DNA from: an uncultured Rhizobiaceae group bacterium
GTDB lineage: Bacteria; Pseudomonadota; Alphaproteobacteria; Rhizobiales; Rhizobiaceae
DNA: 64,000 nucleotides
Direction of reading: 5' to 3'
Assembly (NCBI GenBank): GCA_937930845.1
Contig: CALHBJ010000009.1
Coordinates: 80,662 to 144,661, forward strand
In this document: positions 20,059 to 28,939 of the stretch, piece after piece
Numbering within the stretch: the stretch's first letter is position 1
Layout: each line of letters opens with the position of its first letter
Notes under the pieces: model-generated
What the model saw: only the letters and a program-made list of their open reading frames with translations
What the model was told of the DNA's origin: nothing
Database searches by the model: none
Made by a program: the position numbers and the translations under genes

Positions 20059-21129
20059 ATGTTGAATGCGCGCGCTTCTCTGGCTTCCCTCGTGACGGGG
20101 TGTTTGGCCCTGACATTGGCTATGCAGCCTGTTGCGGCTGAACCCATTGCAAAACGCCTGTTTGGCGGCAAGAAACTGCCAGCCGTCATGCAGCCCGCCG
20201 TGCACGGGTTTTATTCCAAAGGCTGTGTGCAGGGGGCCATCGCGATTCCCCAGGATGGGGAGACCTGGCAGGCCATGCGGCTTTCGCGCAACCGCCGCTG
20301 GGGCCATCCAGCGACCATTCAAACCGTGGTGAAGCTTTCTCAGGACGGTAAAAAAGTCGGCTGGAATGGCTTGCTGGTGGGCGATATTTCCCAGCCGCGT
20401 GGCGGGCCCATGCTGACCGGCCATGCTTCCCATCAGATTGGTCTGGATGCGGATATCTGGCTGACCCAGATGCCCAATAAGCGGCTGAGCTATCGCGAAC
20501 GTGAACAGCTGAGCGCCACGTCCATGTTGAACGTCAACAAGCGTGGACAACTGGACCAGACACGCATCAATCCCAAGACATTCACCAAAGCAACCTTTGG
20601 AATCATCAAAACGGCAGCCAGCTACAAACAGGTGGAGCGGGTTCTGGTGCACCCCACCATCAAACGCGAATTATGCCGCATTGAGACCGGCGACCGGCGT
20701 TGGCTTTACAAAGTGCGCCCCTATTGGGGCCATCACTACCACATGCATGTGCGGCTGAGCTGCCCGGCAGATTCACCCAATTGCCGCCCCCAGGCCAAAC
20801 CAAGGGCTGATGACGGTTGCGGCAAGGAATTGAAGGACTGGGCGCGCCTGTTAAATCCGCCTAAGCCCAAAAAAACAGTGAAAAAGAAAAAGCCGACCAA
20901 AGTGGTGAAGCGCAAACCAAAGCGGCAAATCCGGCTTCGTGATTTGCCAGGTGCGTGCACTGTGGTTCTCAAAGCCCCTGGCCCGGTCAATGCCAAGGCT
21001 GCGACCCTGCGCCTTGCCGGTGGTCAGGCCTTCCTGCCCAATCCAACGCCCAGCAGTGCTGCCTCTGCAGCCGATTCAGCCGTTCTTGGACGGGTTGCCG
21101 TGCCCACATTCCGCCCGGCAAATCCCTGA
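20059..21129 (+). CDS. mepA: Penicillin-insensitive murein endopeptidase (LAS peptidase M74)
   Basis: A 356-residue exported peptidoglycan hydrolase. A signal peptide (residues about 1-27, ending PVAAEP) precedes the M74 catalytic domain. The Zn ligands are visible in LTGHASHQIGLDADIWL and in WGHHYHMHVRLSCP. It cleaves D-Ala-mDAP cross-links in the periplasm. After residue about 270 comes a Lys-rich linker (PKPKKTVKKKKPTKVVKRK), followed by a Pro/Ala-rich tail not found in E. coli MepA, perhaps for wall or DNA charge interactions. Confidence 0.93.
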   Translation: MLNARASLASLVTGCLALTLAMQPVAAEPIAKRLFGGKKLPAVMQPAVHGFYSKGCVQGAIAIPQDGETWQAMRLSRNRRWGHPATIQTVVKLSQDGKKVGWNGLLVGDISQPRGGPMLTGHASHQIGLDADIWLTQMPNKRLSYREREQLSATSMLNVNKRGQLDQTRINPKTFTKATFGIIKTAASYKQVERVLVHPTIKRELCRIETGDRRWLYKVRPYWGHHYHMHVRLSCPADSPNCRPQAKPRADDGCGKELKDWARLLNPPKPKKTVKKKKPTKVVKRKPKRQIRLRDLPGACTVVLKAPGPVNAKAATLRLAGGQAFLPNPTPSSAASAADSAVLGRVAVPTFRPANP

Positions 21130-21169
21130 TCTGCGGCGTGGTTTGGCGCGCAGGTAAAACGCCTGGGCG

Positions 21170-21613
21170 CTAATCTGCGGCTCGCGGGAATGGATTTACC
21201 GTATCCTTGGGCATGATTTCCGGCAGTCCAATTTCTTTGCGCTGGGCGCGGGTCAGCTTCCTGGCAATGATGGTGTGTGCCGCCGCCAGATATTTTTGTA
21301 TTTCTTCATCGCTCAACGCACTTTGGGGATCCAGTTGCACCCATTTGAATCGCCCAAGATAAGGCGATGGCCGAATACCCTCTTCTTCGATCAACATTTG
21401 AAATGCCATGTCGCTGACTTTCAGCGCAATGCGCCAGCTGTCCCCATCTGCCGCATCGACTTTGGGACCGTCCCCGGCATTGCCTGGTCCCCATTTGGCG
21501 CAAAGGGCAAAAACCTTATCGCCGACTTTCCACACATGGGCACCGCCCCATTGCACCACCATCCTCGTTGCCGGGAGGCTGGCGCAATAGGTATCGAATG
21601 CAGCGAGGTTCAT
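21170..21613 (-). CDS. MmcQ/YjbR-family protein
   Basis: A 147-residue protein with the MmcQ/YjbR fold: FDTYCASLPATRMVVQWGGAH at the N-terminus, WKVGDKVFALCAKW and KVSDMAFQMLIEEEGIRPSP in the middle. These small CyaY-like proteins have been suggested to bind DNA, but no cellular role is established. It sits 16 bases downstream of msrA on the same strand and is probably cotranscribed with it. Confidence 0.85.
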   Translation of the reverse strand: MNLAAFDTYCASLPATRMVVQWGGAHVWKVGDKVFALCAKWGPGNAGDGPKVDAADGDSWRIALKVSDMAFQMLIEEEGIRPSPYLGRFKWVQLDPQSALSDEEIQKYLAAAHTIIARKLTRAQRKEIGLPEIMPKDTVNPFPRAAD

Positions 21614-21629
21614 GGCTGTTCAGCTGGCT

Positions 21630-22289
21630 CTATCCCGCAGGGTTTGGTGCAGCGCAAGCCACGCCTGTGCCACCAAGGTTACAATAGCCGTTGGGATTCT
21701 TCGCCAGATATTGCTGGTGATATTCTTCCGCGTAATAAAATTCCGGCGCTTCCAATATCTCAGTGGTAACAGCACCCTTGCCGGCTTTGGACAGGGCCAA
21801 CTGGTAGTTTTTCTTCGACTGAATGGCCGCCTGCATTTGCTCGTCGGAGGTTACGTAAATTCCCGAGCGATATTGTGTGCCAGTGTCATTGCCCTGGCGC
21901 ATGCCCTGCGTTGGATCATGGGTTTCCCAAAACAGTTCCAACAGCTTTTCAAAGCTGAATTCGCTTGGATCATACACCACGCGCACCGTTTCGTTATGGC
22001 CGGTAAGCCCAGTGCAAACCTCATTATATGTGGGGTTAGGGCTGGTGCCTGCCTGATAGCCAACGGCGGTAACCCACACGCCCTGCTGTTCCCAAAACAG
22101 GCGCTCAACACCCCAAAAACAACCCATGCCCAGATAGACTTCTTCCATACCCTCAGGAACGGGGCCTGCGATGGGGCGTCCATTTACGTGATGGAACTCG
22201 CTGGTCGGCAAAGCGTTTGGCCTGCCGGGCAGAACGTTGTCAGCGGTTGGCAATTTCATCTTGCTTGTCAATCTGTCGATCAAAAACAT
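21630..22289 (-). CDS. msrA: Peptide-methionine (S)-S-oxide reductase
   Basis: A 219-residue MsrA that reduces methionine-S-sulfoxide in proteins with thioredoxin electrons. The catalytic motif is [13 protein letters not shown], with the nucleophile at Cys57; recycling cysteines lie near the C-terminus ([12 protein letters not shown]). The domain also shows [19 protein letters not shown] and the [18 protein letters not shown] signature. The length fits the longer bacterial MsrA form. The MmcQ-like gene follows directly. Confidence 0.95.
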   Translation of the reverse strand: MFLIDRLTSKMKLPTADNVLPGRPNALPTSEFHHVNGRPIAGPVPEGMEEVYLGMGCFWGVERLFWEQQGVWVTAVGYQAGTSPNPTYNEVCTGLTGHNETVRVVYDPSEFSFEKLLELFWETHDPTQGMRQGNDTGTQYRSGIYVTSDEQMQAAIQSKKNYQLALSKAGKGAVTTEILEAPEFYYAEEYHQQYLAKNPNGYCNLGGTGVACAAPNPAG

Positions 22290-22356
22290 GGGATCACTCC
22301 TGTCAGGACTGTCGTTTCGACTAGCTCAGATAGGTTTCATATAGCGCGAAACAAGG

Positions 22357-22680
22357 TCAACGGCTGGCAAACCGGCCATATCTGGCTTCGCGTTTTTGGC
22401 CCATCCACAGGAGCAGCATAGATATTACCCAGCAGATTAACCAGCTTGGGAGCTGCAAAAGCGTTACAATGACCGGATCCCAAAGAAATGGATGAATTGT
22501 TTCTGACAGGGTTTGCTGGCCCGAAAGCAGTGTTTCAGGGCTAATGACAGCCCACCATTGGGCCAAAGAGGTCAACACCAATGTGCCCGCCGTGATGGAG
22601 CGTGTGACATCCAGAACCGCCAAAACCAGGGCCAGAGCCAGAACACAAAATCCAATTATGCGGAAAAGCAGACCAAACAT
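22357..22680 (-). CDS. Small inner-membrane protein of unknown function
   Basis: A 107-residue protein with two clear hydrophobic helices (about residues 3-25, LFRIIGFCVLALALVLAVLD; and about 72-92, LLQLPSWLICWVISMLLLW) separated by a loop containing SPETLLSGQQTLSETIHP. The C-terminus is basic (MGQKREARYGRF), consistent with a cytoplasmic tail. It resembles uncharacterised small membrane proteins common in Rhizobiales. It lies upstream of msrA on the same strand but 67 bases away. Confidence 0.7.
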   Translation of the reverse strand: MFGLLFRIIGFCVLALALVLAVLDVTRSITAGTLVLTSLAQWWAVISPETLLSGQQTLSETIHPFLWDPVIVTLLQLPSWLICWVISMLLLWMGQKREARYGRFASR

Positions 22681-23152
22681 AACTCGTCTCTCCGCAAAAT
22701 AATGTTGTCAAAACGCATCGTGAATGACCCTTCGTCACTTCATCTACGGCAGAGCGGGGAATTTTAAAAGAGCATTTGAGCACACCAAGGCCCCGTTTCG
22801 GTTTCACTTGTATTTGTTTTCATGGGTCAGCCCACCAAATTTGAGGCTCGCATAGAGGCCCCTGCGCGTTGAATTCCCGTGCATGTATTGATCCTTTTAC
22901 GGCGCGAAGGGCCTGTCTGCTCGTCGCTGAATTTGACACAAGTACGAGGGTGCCCAGGCACTTATTGGTGCGAAATTAGGGATGCATGTCACAAAGCCGG
23001 ATTGAATGGCAATTGAGAGTGAAATTGCGGTTGATAGCGGGGGGAACTTGCGTGTATACCCCACGAGCTTTCGCCGATATTGGTGGTGGCAACCCGGGCA
23101 TCTGGTCGATGTCCAGCCTCCGGTTCAACCGGATGGTCACAAGAGCAGCCAA
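22681..23152. other. Intergenic region upstream of the tRNA-Ser duplication
   Basis: Some 470 bases with no convincing gene. The open frames crossing it continue into the tRNA and its duplicated flank and have no family resemblance. Nothing further is identified. Confidence 0.5.
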
Positions 23153-23344
23153 GCGCTTCTCTTCGACCCACGCGGGGGAAATCTCGTGTGCAAAATGCGG
23201 AGAGGTGGCCGAGTGGTCGAAGGCGCCCCCACATCTGGCTTCGCCAGAGGTGACTCCAAAAGAGAGGCGTGCGCTTCTCTTCGACCCACGCGGGGGAAAT
23301 CCCGTGTGCAAAATGCGGAGAGGTGGCCGAGTGGTCGAAGGCGC
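23153..23344. repeat. 74-bp direct duplication of tRNA-Ser 5' half plus upstream flank
   Basis: Bases 23153-23226 are repeated at 23271-23344 with one substitution (CTCGTG versus CCCGTG). The two copies are separated by 44 unrelated bases (period 118). Each copy carries 46 bases of upstream flank and the first 28 bases of the tRNA-Ser gene. Only the second copy continues into a complete tRNA. Confidence 0.9.
23199..23226 (+). pseudogene. Truncated tRNA-Ser remnant (acceptor 5' strand and D-arm only)
   Basis: The 28 bases are identical to the start of the intact tRNA-Ser (GGAGAGGTGGCCGAGTGG and onward). They break off just before the anticodon stem and are followed by an unrelated short hairpin (CTGGC-TTC-GCCAG). 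It cannot fold as a tRNA. It is a scar of duplication or recombination at the tRNA gene. Confidence 0.8.
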
Positions 23345-23406
23345 ACGCCTGGAAAGTGTGTAGGCGGGTGACCGTCTCCAGGGTTCGAATCCCTGTCTCT
23401 CCGCCA
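23317..23406 (+). tRNA. tRNA-Ser (anticodon GGA), CCA encoded
   Basis: A complete 90-nt class II tRNA. The acceptor stem is GGAGAGG/TCTCTCC with discriminator G and encoded CCA. The D-arm begins GCCGAGTGGTCGAAGGC. The anticodon stem CACGC/GTGTG has loop CTGGAAA, giving anticodon GGA, and a long variable arm typical of Ser follows. The T-arm is CAGGGTTCGAATCCCTG. It reads UCC and UCU codons. It adjoins an AT-rich presumably foreign gene, as integration-prone tRNA-Ser genes often do. Confidence 0.96.
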
Positions 23407-23611
23407 TTTATTTTGAGGCCATTCCAGGTACGTGGATTACCTCTTATACGATGGGCATCGATAGCGCCGTGATTTTATTTTTATTATATATAAAATTGTA
23501 TAAAATAAAGAATTTTTGTGCAAACATTTGATTTATCAACTATATTATTATTTTGTCGACACTTATTCAATTATTTTATAAATATCTGTATATTTTTTGT
23601 TTTATATTGTG
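23407..23611. other. Very AT-rich stretch between tRNA-Ser and the nuclease-like gene
   Basis: By eye this segment is far richer in A and T than its surroundings (runs such as TTTTATTTTTATTATATATAAAATTG near 23471, quoted in part). No gene, tRNA 3'-end repeat or integrase was found. The composition break begins directly after the tRNA and suggests acquired DNA. Confidence 0.55.
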
Positions 23612-24208
23612 ATGCACATGAATGAAATATTTGATTTATTTGCAAAATACATGATATTACGCTTTAGTAATCAAATATTCACCACTGAAGACTCTGTTCG
23701 GTACACCTTCTTTATATCACTGTTGAAATCGTTCTGCCTTAAACCTGAAGACATCATTCTCGAATACCCTCACCCTGTGATTACGAAAGCTGAGATTGAC
23801 ACCTACATTCCGAACTACTTTGCTAAACCCACAGCACTCGAGTTTAAGTATCATCGACGAATTCCAAGCGGCAGGAACGTTGACCGCACCGGCTTCTCTG
23901 GCGCACTATTTGCAGACATCAAAAGACTGCGTTTGGTAGTCGAGACATCCGGAGCACGAGCTTTCTTTGTTTATGTCTGCGATGATGAAATGGCGGGCTA
24001 TCTGCGCAATCAGAGAAATGGTTTGCGCAAGTTCTTCCTTCTCCCTGAAAACAAAACCCTCATTTTAGATGACGAGTTCTTTCGCGGACGGGCGAAAACA
24101 TTGCGAGCAAGAGCTGGCGAAGTCCAAGCACAAGTAAAAATGCAACTCAATCGATCTCTCGGTGAGAATCATTATGTTCGAATATACGAGGTATTTTCGC
24201 TCAAGTAG
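23612..24208 (+). CDS. Solitary PD-(D/E)XK nuclease-like protein in AT-rich DNA
   Basis: About 198 residues with no family I can name. The order of residues fits a PD-(D/E)XK nuclease core: Glu26 in an N-terminal helix, a strand with Glu51 (ILEYPHPVI), Asp63 in AEIDTYIPN, and Glu77-Phe-Lys79 in TALEFKYHR after a 13-residue gap. A conserved-looking RLVVETSGARAFFVYVCDD follows. ATG 23612 and ATG 23618 are both possible; neither has a good ribosome site. Composition is lower in GC than the neighbours. It may be a restriction-like or defence nuclease, but no methylase or partner is adjacent. Confidence 0.65.
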   Translation: MHMNEIFDLFAKYMILRFSNQIFTTEDSVRYTFFISLLKSFCLKPEDIILEYPHPVITKAEIDTYIPNYFAKPTALEFKYHRRIPSGRNVDRTGFSGALFADIKRLRLVVETSGARAFFVYVCDDEMAGYLRNQRNGLRKFFLLPENKTLILDDEFFRGRAKTLRARAGEVQAQVKMQLNRSLGENHYVRIYEVFSLK

Positions 24209-24287
24209 CACTATAGGAAACTGATGATCCGTTCCAAGCACTTGGGTAACAATCAGATAACGGCTACTATGGTCAAATGCAGGCCTG

Positions 24288-25175
24288 CTATGCAGCCGTT
24301 TTGGCGATTTGTTTGACGCGCTGTTCGCGCAACATCAGATAAACACCTGAAATGATGACCAGCATCGCGCCAACCAGCATCAAAGCACTGGGCCGTTCGT
24401 CAAATACGACCACGCCTAAAATCAGCAGATAGATGATGCGCGAAAAGCGAAATGGCGTGACCACTGACACCTCTGTCATGCGCACCGATGCGATGAGCAA
24501 CATATATCCGATCGACCCCAGACTGATCATCGGCAGGGCAATCAACCAATTCGTCTGCGCTGGAATGAGGCTTTCGCCGTTGAACATGACCCAGCCAATC
24601 GCGAAGGGCAGCGTTGCAATCATTGTGAACGTGGCCAGGCTGGTGGAGGCAATGTCCGGGGGCGTCATCCGGGTTGTCAAATCGCGGGCAGAGAGCGCAA
24701 CCATGGCCAAAACCGCCCAAAGGACAGGCAGGTCAAATCCATCTGCCCCCGGTTGAATGATGAGCAGGACGCCTGAAAATCCAACGGCAATCGCGCTCCA
24801 GCGCCGCCAACTGACCTTTTCTCTCAATATCAGCACCGCGCCCACAGCTACCAGCAAGGGGGCGGCCTGGGTAATCGCGCCAACGGTGGAGAGGGGCACG
24901 TAGGTTAGCGCCATAACCATGCCCACCATCCCGGCTACCTCGGTCAGGTAGCGAACCAGCAATATGGGCGCCAAGGCCCGGCGGTCTAACAGATTTTCCC
25001 CCTGATACACGGCAAGCAGACCAAACAGGACGAGCCCGCCGCCCATCAGAAAGAACATCACCTGGGCGGGCGACAGGAACACCGCGGAAAGTTTGACTAA
25101 TGTGTCGGCCACTGCAAAAGCGCCCATCGAGATGATCATCAAGATGATGCCGAGGGCATTTTTTTCTTTGGTCAC
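24288..25175 (-). CDS. DMT-superfamily (EamA) transporter
   Basis: About 295 residues with ten predicted transmembrane helices arranged as two EamA repeats (first from GIILMIISMGAFAVADTLVK, second from PVLWAVLAMVALSARDLTTR). The family exports metabolites or amino acids. GTG 25175 (VTKEKNALG) is preferred, with GGAGCG about ten bases upstream; longer starts at ATG 25223 or TTG 25238 are possible. It lies downstream of the lig operon on the same strand, 173 bases after ligI, so a role in moving aromatic acids is conceivable but unsupported. Confidence 0.87.
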   Translation of the reverse strand: MTKEKNALGIILMIISMGAFAVADTLVKLSAVFLSPAQVMFFLMGGGLVLFGLLAVYQGENLLDRRALAPILLVRYLTEVAGMVGMVMALTYVPLSTVGAITQAAPLLVAVGAVLILREKVSWRRWSAIAVGFSGVLLIIQPGADGFDLPVLWAVLAMVALSARDLTTRMTPPDIASTSLATFTMIATLPFAIGWVMFNGESLIPAQTNWLIALPMISLGSIGYMLLIASVRMTEVSVVTPFRFSRIIYLLILGVVVFDERPSALMLVGAMLVIISGVYLMLREQRVKQIAKTAA

Positions 25176-25348
25176 GTTGATTATGCGCTCCGATGCGGCC
25201 TTCGATGGACATCGAGCATGCATGGCCAATACGCCCAACGATGGTGCAGGCTAAAGTGTCGCGTGACCCCGGTCTACCAGAATTCGGCGCACGATTGACA
25301 AGTTGCCCCGCAACGGGATTTTGGTTGCGCCTATTGCGGCAACCTAAC

Positions 25349-26221
25349 TCATGTGTCCCAATACAAGCGCATTGGGTTTGCGACCAAGAGCTTGTGCTGC
25401 TGCTCACGGGTTCGGGCAATTCGTGGAATGTAATCAACCAATGCGCCATCGTCAGGCATGTGCGATTTCATATTTGGATGCGGCCAGTCGGTTCCCCAAA
25501 GAACGCGATCTTCAAACCGGTCAACAATTCTGCGATAGAATGGCACCACATCATCATAGGGCTCTCCCACGACCGTCAGCCGCTCCGGGCATGTCACCTT
25601 GGTCCAGATGTTTTCATTTTCGTCCATAAGCTGGATAAAGCGTTGGAAATTTGGATGGTCGGCACCCTTGGCAACATCCGGTCTCCCCATGTGATCGACA
25701 ACGATGATGCCCGGTAATTGTTTCAGGAAAGGCTCCAGATCTGCCAGATCTGCCGCTTCGAAATAGACCACAATTGACCAGCCGAACTCCTGTATTTTTT
25801 CGGCAATTTCAATGAAGGTTTCCCTTGGTGTTGCATCGACCAGCCGTTTGACGAAATTGAACCGCACACCGCGCACGCCAGCCTCATTCATCCTGGCCAG
25901 TTCGTCACGGGTAATCTCGGCCCCAACACTGGCAACTCCGCGCGCCAGGTCTCCCCCTGCCCGGCACGCATCCACCATCGCGCTGTTATCCTTGCCATGA
26001 CAGGTGGCCTGGACAATGACGTTGCGGGTAAAGCCCAAGTGGTCGCGCAGTTCAAACAGCTTGTCCTTACCGGCGTTACAGGGCGTGTATTTGCGCTCTG
26101 GTGCAAAAGGAAATTGAGGGGACGGACCAAAGACATGACAATGGGCGTCCACCGCCCCCGGGGGCAATACAAAGTCAGGCTTTTTTGGGTCAGGATGGAA
26201 TTCCAGCCAGTCCGCATCCAT
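25349..26221 (-). CDS. ligI: 2-pyrone-4,6-dicarboxylate hydrolase
   Basis: A 290-residue amidohydrolase of the LigI family, which opens the lactone of 2-pyrone-4,6-dicarboxylate to 4-oxalomesaconate. Motifs: VDAHCHVFGP (strand-1 His pair), VIVQATCHGKDN, VDHMGRPD (His and substrate contacts) and LWGTDWPHPN (catalytic Asp). It is the last gene of the lig operon galB-ligK-galD-ligI. ATG 26221 is preferred; GTG 26236 overlapping the galD stop (GTGA) is an alternative. Together with LigC it completes conversion of the ring-cleavage product. Confidence 0.92.
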   Translation of the reverse strand: MDADWLEFHPDPKKPDFVLPPGAVDAHCHVFGPSPQFPFAPERKYTPCNAGKDKLFELRDHLGFTRNVIVQATCHGKDNSAMVDACRAGGDLARGVASVGAEITRDELARMNEAGVRGVRFNFVKRLVDATPRETFIEIAEKIQEFGWSIVVYFEAADLADLEPFLKQLPGIIVVDHMGRPDVAKGADHPNFQRFIQLMDENENIWTKVTCPERLTVVGEPYDDVVPFYRRIVDRFEDRVLWGTDWPHPNMKSHMPDDGALVDYIPRIARTREQQHKLLVANPMRLYWDT

Positions 26222-26232
26222 TTTCTGTTCTC

Positions 26233-27288
26233 TCACGCGAATACCTCTCCATCCATCAGCTTGCGGGCCGTGCGCAATATCGCAGCTTCGCCCACCATGC
26301 CATCTGCATCCAGTTGCGCCACCACGGTCATTTCCCCGGTGGGATGCTCAATCGAAAGGCTGCGGGTTGATCCCTCTCCGCGCTGGGCGAGGTCAAAAGC
26401 GGTAGTACCTTCCATCAAACAGGCCGTGGCCACGCTCACCGCGCCCAACACGCCAATCGTCTTATGGCAGCGATGGGGAATGAAGGTGCGCGTGGAGACC
26501 GCGCCGCCATTGCGCGCAGCGCTCACCATGGTCATTTTGGGTACGGATTTCTCACCCACATTTCCCAGGTTCATCAGGGGGCCACAAGCCAGCCGTATGG
26601 ATTCCAGTTTTTCCCGCAGGGCCGTATCGGCCTCCAGAGTTTCGGGCAATTCGTCACCCACAACACCAAGATCAGATGCGCGCATCACCACACAGGGCAT
26701 GCCATTGTCGATCATTGTCACGTCAATACCACCCACCCGATCTACAAGGTTGCCGGTGGGCAGCAATGCACCGCAGGAAGAGCCGGCAGTGTCTTTAAAT
26801 GCGATTGGCACCGGGGCTGAACTGCCCGGCACCCCGTCGATATGGGCTTCACCTGTGTAGCTGACCCGACCCCCGGGTGTCGCCACACGGGACACGGCCA
26901 CCTGCCCGGTATTTTCCATATAAATCGTCACGGGTGTTTCGCCATCCTGGGCGCGCACCAATCCGCGCTCAATGGCAAAAGGGCCCACACCTGCCAGAAT
27001 GTTTCCGCAATTTTGCGCGTCCGTCACAATTGGCTGATCCACAAAGACCTGGAGAAACAGATAGTCCACATCCACGCCTTCGCGCCGGGATTTGGCAATC
27101 AGCGCAACCTTCGATGTTAGTGGGTCCGCACCGCCCATGCCGTCAATTTGCCGGGCATCCGGTGACCCCATCACCCGCAGCAAAAATGCATCACGTGTGG
27201 CTGGGTCAGATGGCAGATCATCCGCGAGGAAATACCCGCCCTTCGACGTTCCTCCGCGCATCCACATGCAGCGCACACCATCTGTCAT
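26233..27288 (-). CDS. galD: 4-oxalomesaconate tautomerase (PrpF/GalD family)
   Basis: A 351-residue PrpF-family isomerase built of two diaminopimelate-epimerase-like halves. It begins with RCMWMRGGTSKGGYF (catalytic region); later segments are GVGPFAIERGLV, SSCGALLPTGN and VSAARNGGAVSTRTFIPH. GalD/LigU enzymes interconvert keto/enol or double-bond isomers of 4-oxalomesaconate before hydration. The assignment rests on family resemblance plus the unambiguous lig/gal neighbourhood. ATG 27288 (MTDGVRC) is chosen over a start five codons upstream. Confidence 0.9.
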   Translation of the reverse strand: MTDGVRCMWMRGGTSKGGYFLADDLPSDPATRDAFLLRVMGSPDARQIDGMGGADPLTSKVALIAKSRREGVDVDYLFLQVFVDQPIVTDAQNCGNILAGVGPFAIERGLVRAQDGETPVTIYMENTGQVAVSRVATPGGRVSYTGEAHIDGVPGSSAPVPIAFKDTAGSSCGALLPTGNLVDRVGGIDVTMIDNGMPCVVMRASDLGVVGDELPETLEADTALREKLESIRLACGPLMNLGNVGEKSVPKMTMVSAARNGGAVSTRTFIPHRCHKTIGVLGAVSVATACLMEGTTAFDLAQRGEGSTRSLSIEHPTGEMTVVAQLDADGMVGEAAILRTARKLMDGEVFA

Positions 27289-27321
27289 CGCGCTCTCCAA
27301 CATAAGATCAAAGATTTCGCA

Positions 27322-28014
27322 TCACACGTATTTCAAGCCCTTTTGGGCAAGTCGTTCGCGCATCTGGTAGATGTCCAAACCAAGTTCACCGGCTTCAAAG
27401 CGCGCCCGCTTTTCGGCTTCATTGGCCTCGCGGGCGCGGGCTTTTTTCAACACGTCGGCAGCTTCCTCCCGGCGCACAATGCACACGCCGTCATCATCGG
27501 CCACGATGACATCGCCGGGGTTGACCAATTCATCGGCGCACACGACCGGGATATTGACCGAGCCCAGGGTTTCTTTGATCGTGCCCTGGCCATGCACCGA
27601 TTTTGACCAGACAGGAAATCCCATTTCAGTGAGATCACGGACATCGCGAACGCCGCCATCGATAATCAGCCCCCTGCACCCATGAACCATCGCGGATGTG
27701 GCCAGAAGATCGCCAAAATAACCGGCATTTGACGGGGTGATCGTGCCCAAAATCATCACATCACCGGGTTCTAACTGCTCCACCGCCACGTGGATCATCC
27801 AATTGTCGCAGGGCGGGGCCAAAATGGTGATGGCCGAACCGGCAATCCGGGCACCGGGATAAATGGGGCGCAGGGTATCGGCCAACAGGCCTTTTCGACC
27901 CTGGGCTTCATGAACGGTTGCAACCCCGCACTCCGCCAGACCATCAATGACATCGCGATCTGCGCGTTCGATATTCTGGACAACAATGCCCGTTGTTCCC
28001 GGCTGATAGCTCAT
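27322..28014 (-). CDS. ligK: 4-carboxy-4-hydroxy-2-oxoadipate aldolase / oxaloacetate decarboxylase
   Basis: A 230-residue class II (divalent-metal) pyruvate aldolase of the HMG/CHA family (RraA-like fold). Key pieces are [55 protein letters not shown] (metal and pyruvate binding, Arg and Asp) and [10 protein letters not shown]. It splits CHA into pyruvate and oxaloacetate, the last pathway step. Its ATG overlaps the galB stop by four bases (ATGA). Confidence 0.94.
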   Translation of the reverse strand: MSYQPGTTGIVVQNIERADRDVIDGLAECGVATVHEAQGRKGLLADTLRPIYPGARIAGSAITILAPPCDNWMIHVAVEQLEPGDVMILGTITPSNAGYFGDLLATSAMVHGCRGLIIDGGVRDVRDLTEMGFPVWSKSVHGQGTIKETLGSVNIPVVCADELVNPGDVIVADDDGVCIVRREEAADVLKKARAREANEAEKRARFEAGELGLDIYQMRERLAQKGLKYV

Positions 28015-28748
28015 TCCAGTTCATCCACTGTTCGCGGAAAGATTGTCTCAAATCCTTCGGCATATTTTGCCACACGACCACCGGCCATTCCGCCTGAGTT
28101 GCGCCGGAAATGATTGGCCCGATTTTCTGCGACGTTTTTGTAGAAATCCCACAAATGCTCCTGCCCCTGCATGCATTGGATCGCGGCCCATTTCTTATCC
28201 CAGACTTCTGTAATGTCGAGAAACGTGGTTGGCTTCCATTCCATTTGCTCGGTCTGATGAGGTTCAAAAAGGTAAAGTTGCGGAGCGCCCAACACTTTTT
28301 GCCCCGGATTGTGCCCCCAGGCCTGGGCGATCATCCGGCATTCCAGCGCGAACTGGGTCGTGTTCATATGGTCGGTGTTGTAAGGATCCCATTTTGAATG
28401 GGACATCATGAATATTGGCTGGATCTCGCGGATCACATCCACCATGCGATCTTGCGTTTCACGTCCAAGATTGAGGGGATAATCACCCACATCGAAAAAC
28501 CGGATATCGGTCACACCCAGCGCCGCTGCGGCATTTTCAGCTTCAATGCGGCGTGCTGCCTTCACCTTGTCCAGTGTCATGCCTTCCTGCTTCCAAAGCT
28601 TGGCACTTTCCCCACGTTCGCCATAGGACAGGCACACGACCGTTACGTCATATCCCTTTGATTGATGCAGCGCGATCGCACCTCCGGCACGCCATACAAA
28701 ATCTGCAGAATGTGCGCTGATCACAAGCGCGGTTTTTTTATCTGACAT
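28011..28748 (-). CDS. galB: 4-oxalomesaconate hydratase, PIG-L/LmbE-type (GalB)
   Basis: A 245-residue Zn-dependent PIG-L-family protein. From memory it closely follows Pseudomonas putida Gal[22 protein letters not shown] at the N-terminus, [23 protein letters not shown] and [19 protein letters not shown]. The usual AHPDD metal motif is AHSAD, as in GalB. It hydrates 4-oxalomesaconate to 4-carboxy-4-hydroxy-2-oxoadipate, the role of the unrelated LigJ in sphingomonads. First gene of the minus-strand lig operon, divergent from the LysR-type regulator. Confidence 0.9.
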   Translation of the reverse strand: MSDKKTALVISAHSADFVWRAGGAIALHQSKGYDVTVVCLSYGERGESAKLWKQEGMTLDKVKAARRIEAENAAAALGVTDIRFFDVGDYPLNLGRETQDRMVDVIREIQPIFMMSHSKWDPYNTDHMNTTQFALECRMIAQAWGHNPGQKVLGAPQLYLFEPHQTEQMEWKPTTFLDITEVWDKKWAAIQCMQGQEHLWDFYKNVAENRANHFRRNSGGMAGGRVAKYAEGFETIFPRTVDELE

Positions 28749-28799
28749 GGTGTCTTATTCCAGCTCGTTTGGGGTCGAGCCTATCATAGCGGCTCTTGC

Positions 28800-28872
28800 G
28801 CCCAATTCTAACGTCAAGCCTGGAAGATTGCCTATTTCGAATTGGGCCTGCAATATAAGTTGATGCTATAAT
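28800..28872 (+). promoter_or_regulatory. Inverted repeat and promoter between galB and the LysR-type regulator
   Basis: A perfect 9-bp inverted repeat GCCCAATTC (28800-28808) / GAATTGGGC (28839-28847) lies between the divergent genes. The right arm overlaps a possible -35 of the regulator, whose -10 TATAAT is at 28867-28872. The half-site GAATTGG recurs at 30211-30217 ahead of the ligAB operon. This is a plausible regulator binding region for both operons. Confidence 0.5.
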
Positions 28873-28939
28873 GGGTGCACAGCGTATTGCAGATTTGCGG
28901 GCGCACCGGGCATCGGCGCTTCAGACATCAAAGGGTGAC

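Noticed and set aside
22986..23472. Several overlapping open frames on both strands around the tRNA-Ser
   Set aside because: They are translations of the tRNA and its duplicated flank (the familiar RGGRVVEGA and AEWSKA strings), a known annotation artefact.
23407..24290. Integrative element with att repeats at tRNA-Ser
   Set aside because: I searched by eye for a second copy of the tRNA 3' end and for an integrase gene and found neither, so only the composition break supports acquisition.
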